The position numbers and the translations under genes are program-made. DNA of 64,000 bases. Source: Exaiptasia diaphana. Its lineage: Eukaryota; Cnidaria; Anthozoa; Actiniaria; Aiptasiidae. Every line of letters begins with the position of its first letter. Position 1 is the stretch's first letter. The notes below the pieces were generated by a model. The model did not search any database. It was not told the DNA's origin and saw only the letters and a list, made by a program, of their open reading frames with translations. Below are positions 12,715-24,873 of the stretch, piece by piece. The DNA is taken from contig NW_018384102.1 in assembly GCF_001417965.1 (NCBI RefSeq), forward strand, positions 871,145 to 935,144, in the 5' to 3' direction.

Positions 12715-15401
12715 CTAATTATGATATTTCATATGGCAGATTAAATAAATCCAAAAAAGCTCGTTGATTTGTTACATCGATGAGAAACTTAACAAAAAGA
12801 CAAATTCTAGGAAATCGCGCCATAAGATTCTTCCAAAGATACAAGTGATGGGGAGAAGCTTGCGCATATATCCTGATTCGTTATCTGAGTGATTGACAGA
12901 TGATGCAAAACAATAGTTGCAGTTATAATGCAATTTATTTCAAGATTGCATGCGTGCAATGCGATTTTTTGGGGAAACAAATTGCTGCTCTTGTGAGCAG
13001 AATGAAATGATAGACAATAAAACCTGCAAGCAACCTCGTTAAATGATCTATGTACGCAGACCTACGGCTGTTTTGGATGCATTCAATTCCTTGTTGGATC
13101 AGTGACTGATCGGCATGTTGATGACCATTGCACTTGATCAGCTCACTATCCTGCCGTTTCAGTAAGTTGTATTCACCAATTCGAAATAGTATTCATTGTA
13201 TCAATGTACATACTGAATTGAAGAGGAGTTTCAAACCCACCCTGCCTATTAGTCATGATTTCGGAGTTGGGATCTCTGAATTATAGGGCCTCGATTTCCA
13301 AAAAAACTCAATGAAGAAATTATTAACAAATGTTCAAAATTTCCAGATTGAAGTGTTGTTGTTGCTATTTATGACACCATATTTTCAAAATCATGCTAGA
13401 CAAAATGGCCGATTATCGAATTCAGGATTGAAAATGTTCTGTGGTTAGCACTACTAAAATGTACAAGCCAGAAAAAGACGCTTAACATTAATTATTCAGA
13501 GCAAATAATAAAATAGTTCACGCTTTACAGCAATGATAATAAAAAAATAAATTGCATAGGACCGAATTATATTGTTCGTGCCGAGTTTCTTGAGTCTTAA
13601 ATATTTCATGTTTTGACTTTTTCTTCCATCACAGAATTGTGACGACAGTAACGCCCAATGTCGACCATTATATCGATTTGCTTGTAAGCGCTCATTATTT
13701 TTGAACGGCTAACGATAAACTCTGGTGATATAGCTGCAGGAACAATCGATAAGTTTTACGACAATAGTCACTTTAACAATAAGCCTCCTCTTTGAGTAAA
13801 AGACTTCGTAAATAGAAAGAAAATATACTTGTTTACGTTCTGATCGTTATAGGAGTGGCTCTGTTTTAGTGCGGGATTGTTCGGTATCAATATTATAATG
13901 TTTGTTTACATTGTGCCAACATACCCAAATGTAAAAGCTAAATAGAACAGAAGATAACGTTTTAAAGTGTTTGCAATCAATTATTCAGCATCGATATTTA
14001 CTGTTAGCCAAGATTCAAAACCAGAAGGCAAGACACAACATTGCCCGATTCACAGCGTTTTCAAATAAATTATTTACTATTTTCCATTTTTTCAGCATAT
14101 CTAAAAAAAGTAATTTTCAGAATTTGACTTTTTACCCCCAAAAAATTAAACAAATTAATTATTCAATGAAAAGAATATTGAAAAATGACACAAAGAAGAT
14201 TTTTATTTGCGCATCTATATAGGATTCGAAATGAGTGGAACTGAAGGATTTCTCCTTCTTCTATAACATACAATCAATGAGATTTGTTGGCACTACCGAT
14301 ATCAGAGTCGCACGCATGAAATTTGAGGCAATATAAATTGAAAGTGAGCTTCGGAACTCGTTATCGATACCTCAAAGAAAAAGTGCAAAGAGGCAAAGTT
14401 TGAGAATAGTTTGTAGAGGAAAATGGTTAGGAAGCCTTTTGTTGTAGGTTTTTGTGCACTTTTTTCTAAGCGTGACCGTGCATTGTTTAACTATTGTTTT
14501 AGCCATACTGCCCACATCTGAATGAACAGAGTAAAGGTTTCCAAACCATTCCCCTCTATTAACTAGTATGGTTTGTGTTCCGGTTGAGAGGCAAGAAATA
14601 TCTCAGGAACTACTCGCATATATGGAAATGAGTTCTTTACAGGCAGCGAATCAGACATTACCTATCATAGCAATATTTGGATAAGTTCTAAAAGCAGGAA
14701 AATGACAGGAACAATACCCTGAAGCAAGCAATTATGAGAAAATATGACTTATCTACAGTGTTGAGCAGGGCAAAGTTCTACATACTTTTTTCACACAATA
14801 TTTGATCTCAGGGTTTATAGAGCAGAAGACTGACCAAATGGAAAAAATTGCGCACATTAATCTAAGATATTTTCTAAAGATGGTTTTAGTAAAACTGCGA
14901 GCTGCAAGCGAGAGCCCATGAAGGTCCGACGCGAATATTCTATATTGCTTATCAAATTCCAACATATTACGCTAAAGCATATTTTGCTAAAAACTTCAAG
15001 ATAGATATTACTTTTAAGAGAAACTTAATGTTAAAGTCGTAAATCAGAACAAATCTCTTGCTCATATAAAGATGCACTCACGGAAATAATTTTCATTGTG
15101 TTTGACTTATGAATAATTAATGAATTTGATAACCCTATATATTACGAGCTCTTGGATTGGTCGAAAACAGTGTGACGTGTAGTTTAAATACACGCACGGC
15201 ATGGCGCTATTTCATTTTGCGCACGCCCTCTTGATTCGTCTCCTGTAACACTTGTTCTCTTCACATTCTTGTCACATGTGTACATGAGTACATAAGTACG
15301 GAAAAATGGAATCTACTTTTAAATAATAATATTTATCATTCACTCTCACAACATTGCGTGGACTAATAAATAATAAACGCAGCTTTTATTTACACGATCA
15401 G
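12715..15401. other. Non-coding stretch with one cysteine-rich mini-exon candidate
   Basis: No gene recognised apart from the candidate at 13635-13683 listed separately. The rest is AT-rich. Open frames at 13971-14222 (+) and 14753-14965 (-) have biased composition and no splice context. Confidence 0.55.
13635..13683 (+). CDS. Possible 49-bp cysteine-rich exon
   Basis: A very good acceptor (tttttcttccatcacag) and a good donor (ctt|gtaagc) enclose 49 bp. In one frame it reads NCDDSNAQCRPLYRFA, with the next codon possibly completing another Cys. The C-x6-C spacing with acidic residues is reminiscent of small extracellular cysteine-rich modules, but this is too short to assign one. A second frame of the same segment is also open. 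The splice sites are the stronger part of the evidence. Confidence 0.18.
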
Positions 15402-15477
15402 GCTGGAGGAGCCAGTTACCAACGAAAACACTCGCTGGAAAGTGGATAATGTTAATAGTCGACAGCTAGATATTGAG
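15402..15477 (+). CDS. Possible exon (76 bp, or terminal to 15525)
   Basis: Following cgcagcttttatttacacgatcag, the frame reads LEEPVTNENTRWKVDNVNSR and QLDIE, reaching a possible donor (gag|gtgtgg) at 15477. Unspliced, it continues WTQIFINRDLNVKY to a TGA at 15523-15525, so it could equally be a last exon. The peptide is polar, with evenly used residues and two Trp, unlike random AT-rich translations. The segment begins with one base that completes a split codon. No family recognised. Confidence 0.3.
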
Positions 15478-15843
15478 GTGTGGACGCAGATATTCATTAA
15501 CAGAGATTTAAATGTTAAATACTGATGTGAAGTGTGACAGAACTTTAAGTAATTTTAGTATTTTGCCGACGGATTACTAATAGTATTTCTTTAGTTGGCG
15601 GAAATCTTTTTATCCTGCTAAACAAAAGAAAGTAAATAGAAATTTAGAAATAAGCCTCTTACCCGGACCTCCTGTTTGACACTGACTGAACGATAGTGAT
15701 GAATACTAAATATGGAGATTGAAACCGGAAGACTTTTTAAAATGGTCAAAAAATAACTTTTTCTCGAGTTTTCTAATTTCGCCGCTTCCTTTATTTCTCC
15801 GATACATTCATAGAAATGTATTGAAATGTTTTGCTGATTACAG

Positions 15844-15923
15844 CAGTGAAGGACCAATGACAATCAAGTTAGCTATACTCAAACTACCGGGGCGCTCTAC
15901 AAAATTTCCTCTCGGCGTCCGAG
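15844..15923 (+). CDS. Possible internal exon (80 bp)
   Basis: The acceptor gttttgctgattacag is followed by SEGPMTIKLAILKLPGRSTK and FPLGVR, then a weak donor (gag|gtgact). The segment lies in a locally GC-richer island (15640-15930). The - strand of the island carries a competing candidate that reads IHHYRSVSVKQEVR and ends at gtaaga. The phases here and at 15402-15477 are not compatible for direct joining. The coding strand is undecided. Confidence 0.2.
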
Positions 15924-16265
15924 GTGACTCAATTTTATTTTACTTTACCGTGACAGTGGCTTTGAATTTAAGATTCTTAAAAAAAAAAAAAACGTTTTAG
16001 AATGTCGACAAAAAATCTAGAATTTAAGTCTAGGCTGCTTCCTCAGAATGTCAGATTATTATAAAAATACCAGCAAAGAAAAAACGGAAGCTATTTGCGG
16101 GTCGAGTTCCTCTCCAGTTGTGACGGATTGCAAAAAGTAATTACTCTTCGATTGGTCGATAAACAGTTTAATATTAACACCCTGTTTTCATAATCGCTCT
16201 TCTCGCGGCTTTTCAAAGTCAATTAACGGAAGTTAGACGCCATTTTTTAATCATATCAAATGAAC

Positions 16266-16497
16266 AAAAACTAACTAACAATCTTCCGAAATTGGAAAAA
16301 AATCGAAACGATGACACCAATAGCAAATAAACATATAAAACAAAGACATGCATTACTGTAGAAATAATAATAATAAATAAAAAACTAACTAACAATCTTC
16401 CGAAATTGGAAAAAAAATCGAAACGATGACACCAATAGCAAATCAACATATAAAACAAAGACATGTATTACTGTAGAAATATTAATAATAAATAAAA
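16266..16497. repeat. Direct tandem duplication, 114-bp unit
   Basis: Two adjacent copies share ctaactaacaatcttccgaa, cgatgacaccaatagcaaat and gacatg.attactgtag in order, with only a few substitutions and one extra A. The copies read as a repeated peptide on the - strand (FRFFSNFGRLLVSF), but the composition is low-complexity and I treat that open frame as a by-product of the duplication. Confidence 0.92.
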
Positions 16498-16566
16498 ATA
16501 CAAAGCGACCTCAGAAACAAAATACAAAGCGACCGAGAAACAAAATACAAAGCCGACCTCAGAAAC
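16495..16566. repeat. Minisatellite, about 24-bp unit, three copies
   Basis: Three units of aaaatacaaagcgacctcag plus aaac, of 24, 23 and 25 bp, follow the 114-bp duplication directly. Small indels distinguish them. Two different duplication scales therefore sit side by side. Confidence 0.9.
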
Positions 16567-18309
16567 ATCGAGAAACATTTTGAAAAAATGCACTCTCAGT
16601 CAAGAATCATATGACTCAGACTGATGTAAATATTTTGGATATCAAACTTTTCTAATACTACAGTTGCACTTTGAAGTGTTAACAACCAAAGTAGTGTATA
16701 TAGTTTAAGCTTAATCTTAAACAATATTAGAATCTTTTGTGTTTTCAAGCCCCTGCTGTTTAAATAGCCCTTTTTACAATGAGTTAGGCAGATTTCCGAT
16801 ACTTCATTATTGCTTGTTCTATCCTTTCTTCGACGCCCAATAAGGTAGCTTATTGAAAGTCCTTAAACCAGCACGAAAAAATTGTATTTGCGCTATAAGA
16901 AAAGTTTAGTATTAAAATTAATCGCAACAAGGGAAATTTTTTCAGTGTAAATATATCTCACTTGAAATCATTTCATGAGCCGGCTTATTGGCTCTCAACT
17001 GTGCATTGCATTGGCAAGCTAGTATGAGGCAAACTGAGACGAACGCCAGTAATGATTTTATCTGCTGTCCTTTCGTTTCACTTGTATTTTAGATGAGAAA
17101 ATAAATCTTTTTGATAAAGCTTTTCGGAAAACAATCACCTTCCGCGAATCATTGACTGGGCTACCATTTTCGTCTAGCTACGTACCTGCTTTATCTCGCA
17201 CTTTCTAATGCAAAAGTATCGTGAGGGTGTGATGAAAATGCAGCGCTCATATTGGAAACATTGAATTAAAATCTTACTATGAATCAAAGTTTTGACGATT
17301 CCACGGATCCATTTTCTTCGTTATATAAAGTTGCCATCTCTAAAATACTTTTCAAGTAGAATTGATTATCAGCTGTTTTTAACACTTTAAAACTATATGA
17401 GCATAATACTCATAAGGCTGTCATCAGATCTGTGCTCCCCGAACGCTCTTATCAGCTAGTTTATAAATGAAAAATCTTTATCATCTTTGGCCTTGTAGGA
17501 AGTAGTTGTTTTCAATTAAATTATCACATTGTTGAGAAACGAATACGGATTGAGTTTTTTATTTCAAATCGACGGAACTTTGTCATCCTATTAATATCAG
17601 TCATGTTATGTTTTGTGGCTAGATTTTGTCCACTTTAAACTAGACACTCTGACTCTAGCTCATCTCTTTATCCGTAAACATTATCGAAATATCGAAACTT
17701 CAAAAAACAAGGCGGTTTGTTGCAAGGGCGCGGTGTTTGTAATGTGTTTATTTTGAAAGGGGGCAAAAATTAAAAACGCTTTTTTATTGTTATCACGTTT
17801 TATTGAAGTAAGTCAATCGTAAATTATATAAAAAAGGATATTCAAAGAGTTTTACAATTCTTGGAATAGTAGGGGTAAATATTTTGCTTCAAAAGACTCC
17901 GAAGCGGATAATTGTTCGTCTAGTATAGAAGCATCATGAACAGTTTCCCTTCAGAAACTGAACTGTGAAACGACTAAATATTTTTGTTAGGTTTTCATAT
18001 TCTCGCCTTGAATCAAATTAAATTAAAAGTGACCTGCAAAGAGGGTGTTTCATGCGTAGGCGCTTGAAATTGAGAGTAGGTAAAGAAAGATAAGACGAAC
18101 GAAACATGCTCGATTTCTCACCGCGCTACTCGATGGTTGAAATAAAATGAGGTACACTAAGGAGGAGAGAGTATTTTCCGACATGCATTAAAAACTGCCT
18201 AGATTATTGTACTTACTGAAAATTTATAAAACATCTGAATCATTTTAGTAACTTCTTCTTTTTTCTCCCACAAGGGACAAATTTCTAATTATCACTAGTA
18301 AAATTAGCA
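16567..18309. other. Non-coding stretch
   Basis: No gene recognised. A - strand run near 17075-17190 reads ENGSPVNDSRKVIVFRKALS before a stop and has reasonable composition, but its only acceptor lacks a pyrimidine tract, so I do not call it. Confidence 0.55.
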
Positions 18310-18508
18310 TCAGATGTCACAATAGATGGTGGTTTTGTAAATCGTTATCAAACGTGTTCTGAATAGTGCTTGAAAAAAAAAGCTACTGTTAATCTTATCT
18401 TGGTTATTGAATGGAAGCAAGTACTTTATTCCATTAAAATCGAGTATGCACATTTGCAAGTTTTCCGTGTCATCTTGTAAGCCATTAATAGAACAAGACT
18501 TGACAGCA
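18310..18508 (-). CDS. Possible terminal exon (199 bp), unknown protein
   Basis: On the - strand a strong acceptor (cattgcactttgcttcag) opens onto 65 codons and a stop at 18310, preceded by one base that completes a split codon. The peptide starts AVKSCSINGLQDDTENLQMC and goes on through ILDFNGIKYLLPFNNQDK to end IYKTTIYCDI. The first 40 residues are polar with spaced cysteines, as in extracellular modules; the tail is more like translated AT-rich DNA. A donor inside the segment is possible but none is good. The start phase would accept the end of 23792-23934 if that segment were spliced at its ggatg|gtaatt donor; this is inference only. Confidence 0.32.
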
Positions 18509-21500
18509 CTGAAGCAAAGTGCAATGTTCACGGAGGTGTGATTAGTGAAAAAACACAAAGCAAAACAACAGACTTAATTAGGGAGACTACCAGGCTATAT
18601 TGGTCGACTTGTTTTCATTAATGATTTCCTCAACCCGTGAAACGAATTAGTATTATTAGTCAGTGTGTAATGCGTGATACCTTGAAAAGACAAAGAAAAA
18701 CACGCAAAATAAGCCGAAGTATTCGCAAGTACGATCAGATACATTTCATGGATTCATGAAAAAACTCTCGTGCAACAAATCGATAATAGTGAAAGTATAA
18801 TGAAGTGCAAAACAACGGGAATAGATTTAAAAAAAATATCAGAAAAGAAAACAAAAGAAAACAGAAAAAAAAGAAGAGAAATGTAATAAAGAGTAATACT
18901 AATTTAGAATGCAAACATTGTGAGTTTCTAAAATGGCGAATTCCAATGTGTTTTCTTTTGTGTTTATTTGACTATCTTGACTTTATTTTCACGGGTTTAT
19001 ACTCGCCTGTACCTATCAAGACCACGGTCTAAGATTTTCCTGTATCCTAACTCTCGGTTAAACTGATGACTCTAATAAGGGCATGGTCCACCATTTTTCA
19101 ATGGATTTTTTTATAGAATATGGGGAAAATGAGGCTTCTTCAAATATCCATTCTTCACAATCCGTTTCCATCCGTCGGATTTAAGCTTGAATCTTACAAT
19201 TTTCCATTCATACAGCATAACGGGATAATAAAGAGTACGTTTTTAGTTATGTTACTTAATGTATTTTTATTTTTAAACATAAACAAAAGCTCGAAAGGGA
19301 TGCCGGTGGTTTATGTCCCTTTAAACTAATGCAAACTACAGCGGCGTTTATCATAGAAACTTTTAATTAAAGTACAAATTATATACCGTCAACATGTAGA
19401 GGGTACACCGATGGTTTGGACGTTGTTTCTAGTGTCGGAAAGGCCATTAACCAATTTCTAAACTTCCCAGCGAGACACTCGTCTGTCCGCCTTTCACCTT
19501 GAATTTTTTATTACTGTCTATCACAACTGTTTCTGTCTCAAGGATTCTGCATTAACATCACTCTTACTGACTATTAAAATTGGATGTGGTTAATACCTGT
19601 AACACTCTAAAATCGCTAATAAAGTTCACCAACATAGGCCGGACGATGTAACTGGCTTTTCTTGTAAACCCAAAGCATTTCCGTTGTATATTTAAAGTGT
19701 TCAGTTCCCATTGTTTTCGTAAAATAAGTATTCTCACTACATGACCTTTTAAACATATCTTTGTTTTGGCTATTTTTGTATGTCCAGTGATTCAAGAATA
19801 GATATTTTTAACTTCAATAGACAATAACAAATGAAGCGAGCTGGGAATGTATATAATATAAATGCACTGCGCACAAGTTATAAATTTTAAACCAAGTTAA
19901 TTTTGGTAAATTTTGTATCTTTTTAAGTAAAATGTCTATTCTTTTCAAAAATTATTTCTTGTGTCTTTTGCGTGTGAAATTTGGCTGTTTTTACTGTACT
20001 GACACACTTAAAATTGTTGTCCATGATCTTAATAGTAACTTCTCTTTGCATGACACTAAAGGCTTGAGTTTTTTTCTAAAATTGAATGTTATAGAATCAG
20101 CGAGTGTTTATTAAAAAATGGTACAAATTACTTACATTTTCGAAGTTTTTCCCCGGCGTTGAATAGCGTTTAGAATAGACCCTTGCGTCGCAGAAATCCT
20201 TTACAAAGTGAGTTGAGAATGCAAGCAGATGTTAACATAGTCCACAGAAATGATATCTCCAGGATATATGTTGAAAAGACAAACAGAATCGGCGTAATTG
20301 CTTATTGGTAATAAGGCAGTATATCCACACAATTGGGCACTGCAAACAACCCAAAATTTGACATTAACATTTGAAGTAAAATATTACTCTATGTAACAAA
20401 ATCAGAGGTGTTTTTCAGAGCACCCCCCAACGTACAAGCTCCTTGAATCTATGTATAGACTTCCTCTGTAATAATGTATGAATAAGTGCGATTACTATAA
20501 AATAACAAGAATGAGTAGAGTTCGGTTGGAATATTGAGTGTCTGGTTCAATTTTCCTACCGCGATCGGAGTGCGCAATTAACATTGCCGGTCTATCTTGA
20601 ATACTGGAGAATTTCAATTCCAATTTTCCTATCAGGTGTGAGCTTATCAAAAAGGCAATCTAACTGATGGAAATGAAGCCTTTTTGTCATCTAAGACCAT
20701 TTGAATTGTAATAAGCTAGGTACTTCAACGAAAATAAGTCGAAGAAACCCATCGATTAGATAGGGTTGAGCAACCAAGTGACAGAGACGCTCTACAGTTT
20801 AGCACTTAATGAGTAGAGTAGGACTCAGTGTGTTTGCGAAAAAAATATAATAATTTGCCAGCATGCGAATGATTTCCCAATCAATTTAGAGATGACCCGA
20901 TAGATTTGGGACTTTTAATGGCTGTGGTTGGTTTGAGCAAAATATTGAATATGAAATAACCGAAACATCACGAAGTGATGAAAAGCTTAAGTAATACTGA
21001 CATCGTCAGTTCTGTCGCTGCCATTATTTTATGCGTTCCTTGGACTTTATGCACTTTGTATTGATATACATAGAAATTAATATTAGTTACGTTTCATTTA
21101 GCCAGGCGCGGCGCTAAGATCTGAACATTCTTTATTCCATTGTAATTATCTGTTTTCCTTGAAGGCACTTTAAAAAATGAAACACAAATGCGATCCCAGT
21201 TAAAACTGATGGCGGTCTTTCAGTATTTAAAATTGCTTTATGCGATAAATTCCCATTACTTGTGCTACGTGCTGCCTTGGTGTCGACATGCTGTAAATGC
21301 TAATCGAAATAAGCGGTGACGTTCTGGAATACTGCTATATTATTTTCTACAGATTCCTCGTTGGTTCATATCAATTTGTATAATCTTTTTTCGACCTTTG
21401 TTTCATCGAAACTTCTCTTTAAAAAGGAGAGAAATGGAGAAATAAAGAAAGACTAATTTGAATTTGTTTATAGTGTATGTACGACCCGTATTTTTCTTTT

Positions 21501-21997
21501 AAAGTATACGTAACAATTTAAGCTGAAATACCCTACAAATCTACTTACACGGACTTTTAAAGAGTTGTGTCTAAATCTGTGAAACACACTTAAGTGTGCT
21601 CCATACTTTTACAATTAGGAGACCATTTTGTCTGACATTATCTATTCCATATATTAATATACACCAAACTGCGGATTATGATCACGACTACAGCATCCTG
21701 GTTGGCTGTTGAACTGTGGTTTATTCCCGATAGTAATCGAAGTCGAGAAAGGTAAAAAAAAGTTGAAAACATCTTTTTCCCTCCTACAAGGATTTTTCAT
21801 TAGATAAAGGTGTTTTTTTTTCTTACAAGACCAAAAGGTCGAACAATTAATTTTTTCTCGCTGATTCTCAGCCAGCAGAATTAAAAAAACTCTCTTTATA
21901 TTATTCGCCTGCTTTAAACCAAAAGTAAAAAACCGCTTTCATCACTTAAGTCAACTTTTTTGGAACTTTTCCGGTGCTTACTTATTTCTTTCTCCAG
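18509..21997. other. Non-coding stretch
   Basis: No gene recognised. An A-rich run at 18826-18890 encodes only Lys/Arg-rich low-complexity peptide. Open frames at 19120-19329 and 19932-20114 lack splice context and have biased composition. Confidence 0.6.
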
Positions 21998-22162
21998 GGA
22001 ATGATTTTTTGCGACTCTCATCAATTTACAAGTACGATAATTGATCATCTATTCCTGTCGCATGTATCAATTTCTAGTGAATTAAAGATTTATCCCTACT
22101 CAAAAGCGTTATTTCTTATCCTTTGTGACTTGTGTTTTTGGCATCGTGAAGGTTTCGACTAA
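21998..22162 (+). CDS. Possible terminal exon, hydrophobic peptide
   Basis: A strong acceptor (cttatttctttctccag) is followed in phase 0 by 54 codons to a TAA. The peptide GMIFCDSHQFTSTIIDHLFL continues SHVSISSELKIYPYSKALF and ends in a hydrophobic stretch, LILCDLCFWHREGFD. The splice site is better than the peptide, which is rich in residues favoured by AT-rich DNA. Confidence 0.18.
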   Translation, partial: GMIFCDSHQFTSTIIDHLFLSHVSISSELKIYPYSKALFLILCDLCFWHREGFD

Positions 22163-22239
22163 AAATGCTTATTTTTGTGAATTATACGCATTTGAAAATT
22201 TCAAGTGAAATTGTGACGTCACTACATAGTCCATGCATG

Positions 22240-22502
22240 TCCGGGTTGTTCAAATCTCAATTATTAAGCGTGAATCCACGGTTAACTCTATAGGTTTTTT
22301 TAAGAGTTAACCCAGGATCACTGTTATCTTTTGTAAGTTTTTTTGATTGGAGGAATAAAACAATGCTCATTGTTTCCTCGTTCTTAAATCCTATTGTTTT
22401 CTTTTATTCATCAAAGAGCTATTAAACCGATCGGATAAGATCTTACAAAACCTTGAAGAGCTACCCCAGGATCGGCGCTAATCGAGCTTTGAGCAACCCG
22501 GA
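22240..22502. mobile_element. MITE-like element with diverged terminal inverted repeats
   Basis: The left end tccgggttgttcaaatctca (22240) matches the reverse complement of the right end, tccgggttgctcaaagctcg (ending 22502). Similarity continues inward for about 50 bp through the gcgctaatcc and gggttaactc type motifs. This layout (ends with gttgttcaaa and gcgctaatcc, non-coding middle) is a known kind of short non-autonomous DNA element in animal genomes. There is no transposase. The arms have diverged considerably, so the copy is old. The target duplication is not clear. Confidence 0.7.
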
Positions 22503-23791
22503 CCAGGACTAAATAGCTGGGATAAGATTGAATTTTTTGAAGGTGTATTATTAAGTAATAAAAGCCTTAATCAATAATACTAATAATATATTTTTTTGAG
22601 ATTTTGTACATTGCATATCTGGGTTGCCGTCACTTAATTTCCCTTTTTATTTTTCACTGATACTCGAAAATACACATCTATAGTTAATTAGATATGATAT
22701 GTTCAAAATTTGCGACTCAAGGAAAACAATAATAAGAATATTTCCATTTAGGACCTTTAATGTTTTTAATGAAAATCGCCTTGGAATGTACTAACTATGT
22801 ACACAGATAACTTTCAAATTTGAATCTGCTCTACACGTGAAATAACTTATATTTTTATATCTTTAACACTTAAAAGCGTTCGTACATTTTAAACACACAA
22901 AGCGTCTCCTTTCAATATTGTCAAACGTTGATTAACTTTTTAAAGTCCCGTATGCATCCAAGAGCCTTTGCACGATTTTCTCACGTGCGAAAATTCGTTA
23001 TCTTTGACTTTGAACCAATCAGAAGAAGCTTTGAACAAGACATCATTGAATTACCCTGAATGCTTTTATCAATGCATATATTATGTTTTAGGGCTTATCA
23101 TTACCAATTGCACCTCTTAAAATATAATCAAAAAAGAAATAACCTACCAATACTCCATTTTCGAATTGAAAGCGTATAATCGCTGTTTTATTTGACAACT
23201 GAGATTCTCTTACGCAAAGATCTTATCAAACAAAAAAGAAAACTCGAAAAAATGCCTTTATTACAATAGCCTTGAAAATTTGCCTTTTTTTAAAAAATTA
23301 ACTAACCATGTATTCCCAGAAGGCCTAAAGGTTAGGGTTCCATTGTCTTCTATATTCACGGATCTTTTGCATTTACGCGAGCCGTTAATTTGAGAATTTA
23401 TTACATAGTTTTGAGGCCAACACAGCGTAAAAGAGATCGCTAAAAGGGTTTATTCGGGGAAAATACTAAATTTTTAGGCCTATTGTTTATATTACAACAT
23501 TTTCTCGTGCTCTCTTTTGTGTTTGGTAAGGTCTGCTGTATGAGCTTTATGCGCAAATCTCTCCCAAAATATAATATTCACTTCTTTAATACCTTTTGTG
23601 ATATTGTTGTATACTAATCACATTGACAGTGACAACCTTTCTTAAAATTTTTTAAGAAAATTTTTTAAACGTTTTTGACCATAAAAGCGTTATATAAAAC
23701 CTTTTTTGACCTTAAAAACGAAAAAAAAAATATTTCAAAGAAGGAAGAACGCCAATTAAAAAGAAGAGACCCAGTCGGCTCATCCTGAAAA
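22503..23791. other. Non-coding stretch
   Basis: No gene recognised. It holds a CCAAT-like octamer at 23015 and an A/T palindromic run near 23640-23670. Nothing else stands out. Confidence 0.6.
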
Positions 23792-23934
23792 TTACCATCC
23801 AAGTGCCGAGTACAACCAAGAGGGCCGGTTATTGCCGTAGGCGATGGTACTCATCTTTTTATAATATAAACAGATAAATTGCAAGTTTATGATGTCTCTC
23901 TGTCTCGATTGCTTAAGAAAACTTCCTGCCTCGT
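23792..23934 (-). CDS. Possible exon (143 bp), unknown protein
   Basis: On the - strand a strong acceptor (tatgttatattattttccag) is followed by two bases and 47 codons including a TAA at 23792-23794. The peptide reads EAGSFLKQSRQRDIINLQFI and later MSTIAYGNNRPSWLYSALGW. It is balanced, with charged and aromatic residues, and the segment is GC-richer than its flanks. It may be a last exon, or may be spliced just before the stop at ggatg|gtaatt. No domain recognised. Confidence 0.32.
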
Positions 23935-24637
23935 CTGGAAAATAATATAACATAACAAACCATCCGTTGTTCACGAGTTTATTATGTTTGCATTGATATT
24001 AAATTTCATTGAAATAAAGCCGATTAGATTAAAATTGGTTTGAAACCACACCTTGTTTGAAGTGTAGGCAAACACAAAGCTTGTAATCACCTATCAATGC
24101 GTAAAAATATGAAAATATTATAATTATTTCAATTTTTTATTATAAACAAAAACCTTAAATGACATATGGTAGAAATCATCAATAGATCACAAACAGCGGT
24201 ATCAGGAACTATGAAAGTTTCAGTAGGAAATCCAACGTTTGGTATCAAGAAGTTTTACAATATGTGATCATGATAACTTTGTTTCGTCAGCAAAAATAGG
24301 ACACTTCAAAATGGCGTACGAGTCGTGTATATGAGCAAACAATGTTCTTCAAAACAAACAAATATTGTAAATTCATCTTTTTATAAGAACTTGCGGATTT
24401 CTCGCGCGCTGATTGGTTGAGAGCTATTGTCACTGAGAGTTTAGACAATGGCAACGACGAGTACAGCAGTCACGTTTGTCACGCAAAACAATTTACAAGT
24501 GAAACTACGCAGAATCCCGCAAAATAAACAATGATTTAAATGGGAAAAACTACTTGTTATTATAGAAAAAAAAATCGCAGGCGGTTTTACATTGTCTGTA
24601 CTCTTATTGGCAATGAAATTTTGGAAAATTGCCTGCT

Positions 24638-24752
24638 TTTTCGAAACGTTCTTCGGAGTTTACCTGATAATTAAAAACACTCTCTCTGATCTCGTGTTTC
24701 AAACTATACTTATTATGTTCTTTAGCATTTTCGAAACTTTCTTCGGAGTTTA
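24638..24752. repeat. Direct repeat of a 25-bp segment, 90-bp period
   Basis: ttttcgaaacgttcttcgga plus gttta at 24638 recurs at 24728 with one substitution in the core. The sequence between is less well conserved. It is an old local duplication. Confidence 0.75.
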
Positions 24753-24854
24753 ATCTCTCGAAAGAGTTATAAACAAATGATTTATTTCTAGAAAAATCTC
24801 AAATCACATAATCTTTTAAAGGGTAGCTCCTCCATATGTTCTTACATTGTTAAT

Positions 24855-24873
24855 AGAGAGGACAGTCCTCTCT
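24855..24873. repeat. Near-continuous palindrome, 9-bp arms
   Basis: agagaggac and gtcctctct are separated by one base. Outer arms attgttaa (from 24846) and ttaacaat (to 24899) extend it as an imperfect palindrome. It could be a cruciform-forming site or the core of a very short element. Confidence 0.65.

Noticed and set aside
16219-16464. Open frame on the - strand with an internal peptide repeat
   Set aside because: It mirrors the 114-bp tandem duplication and has very low-complexity Phe/Leu/Ser composition.
10923-22200. Shared 18-mer tatacgcatttgaaaatt at 10923 and 22183
   Set aside because: A match of this length between two AT-rich sites in 64 kb is close to chance expectation, and the flanks do not align.
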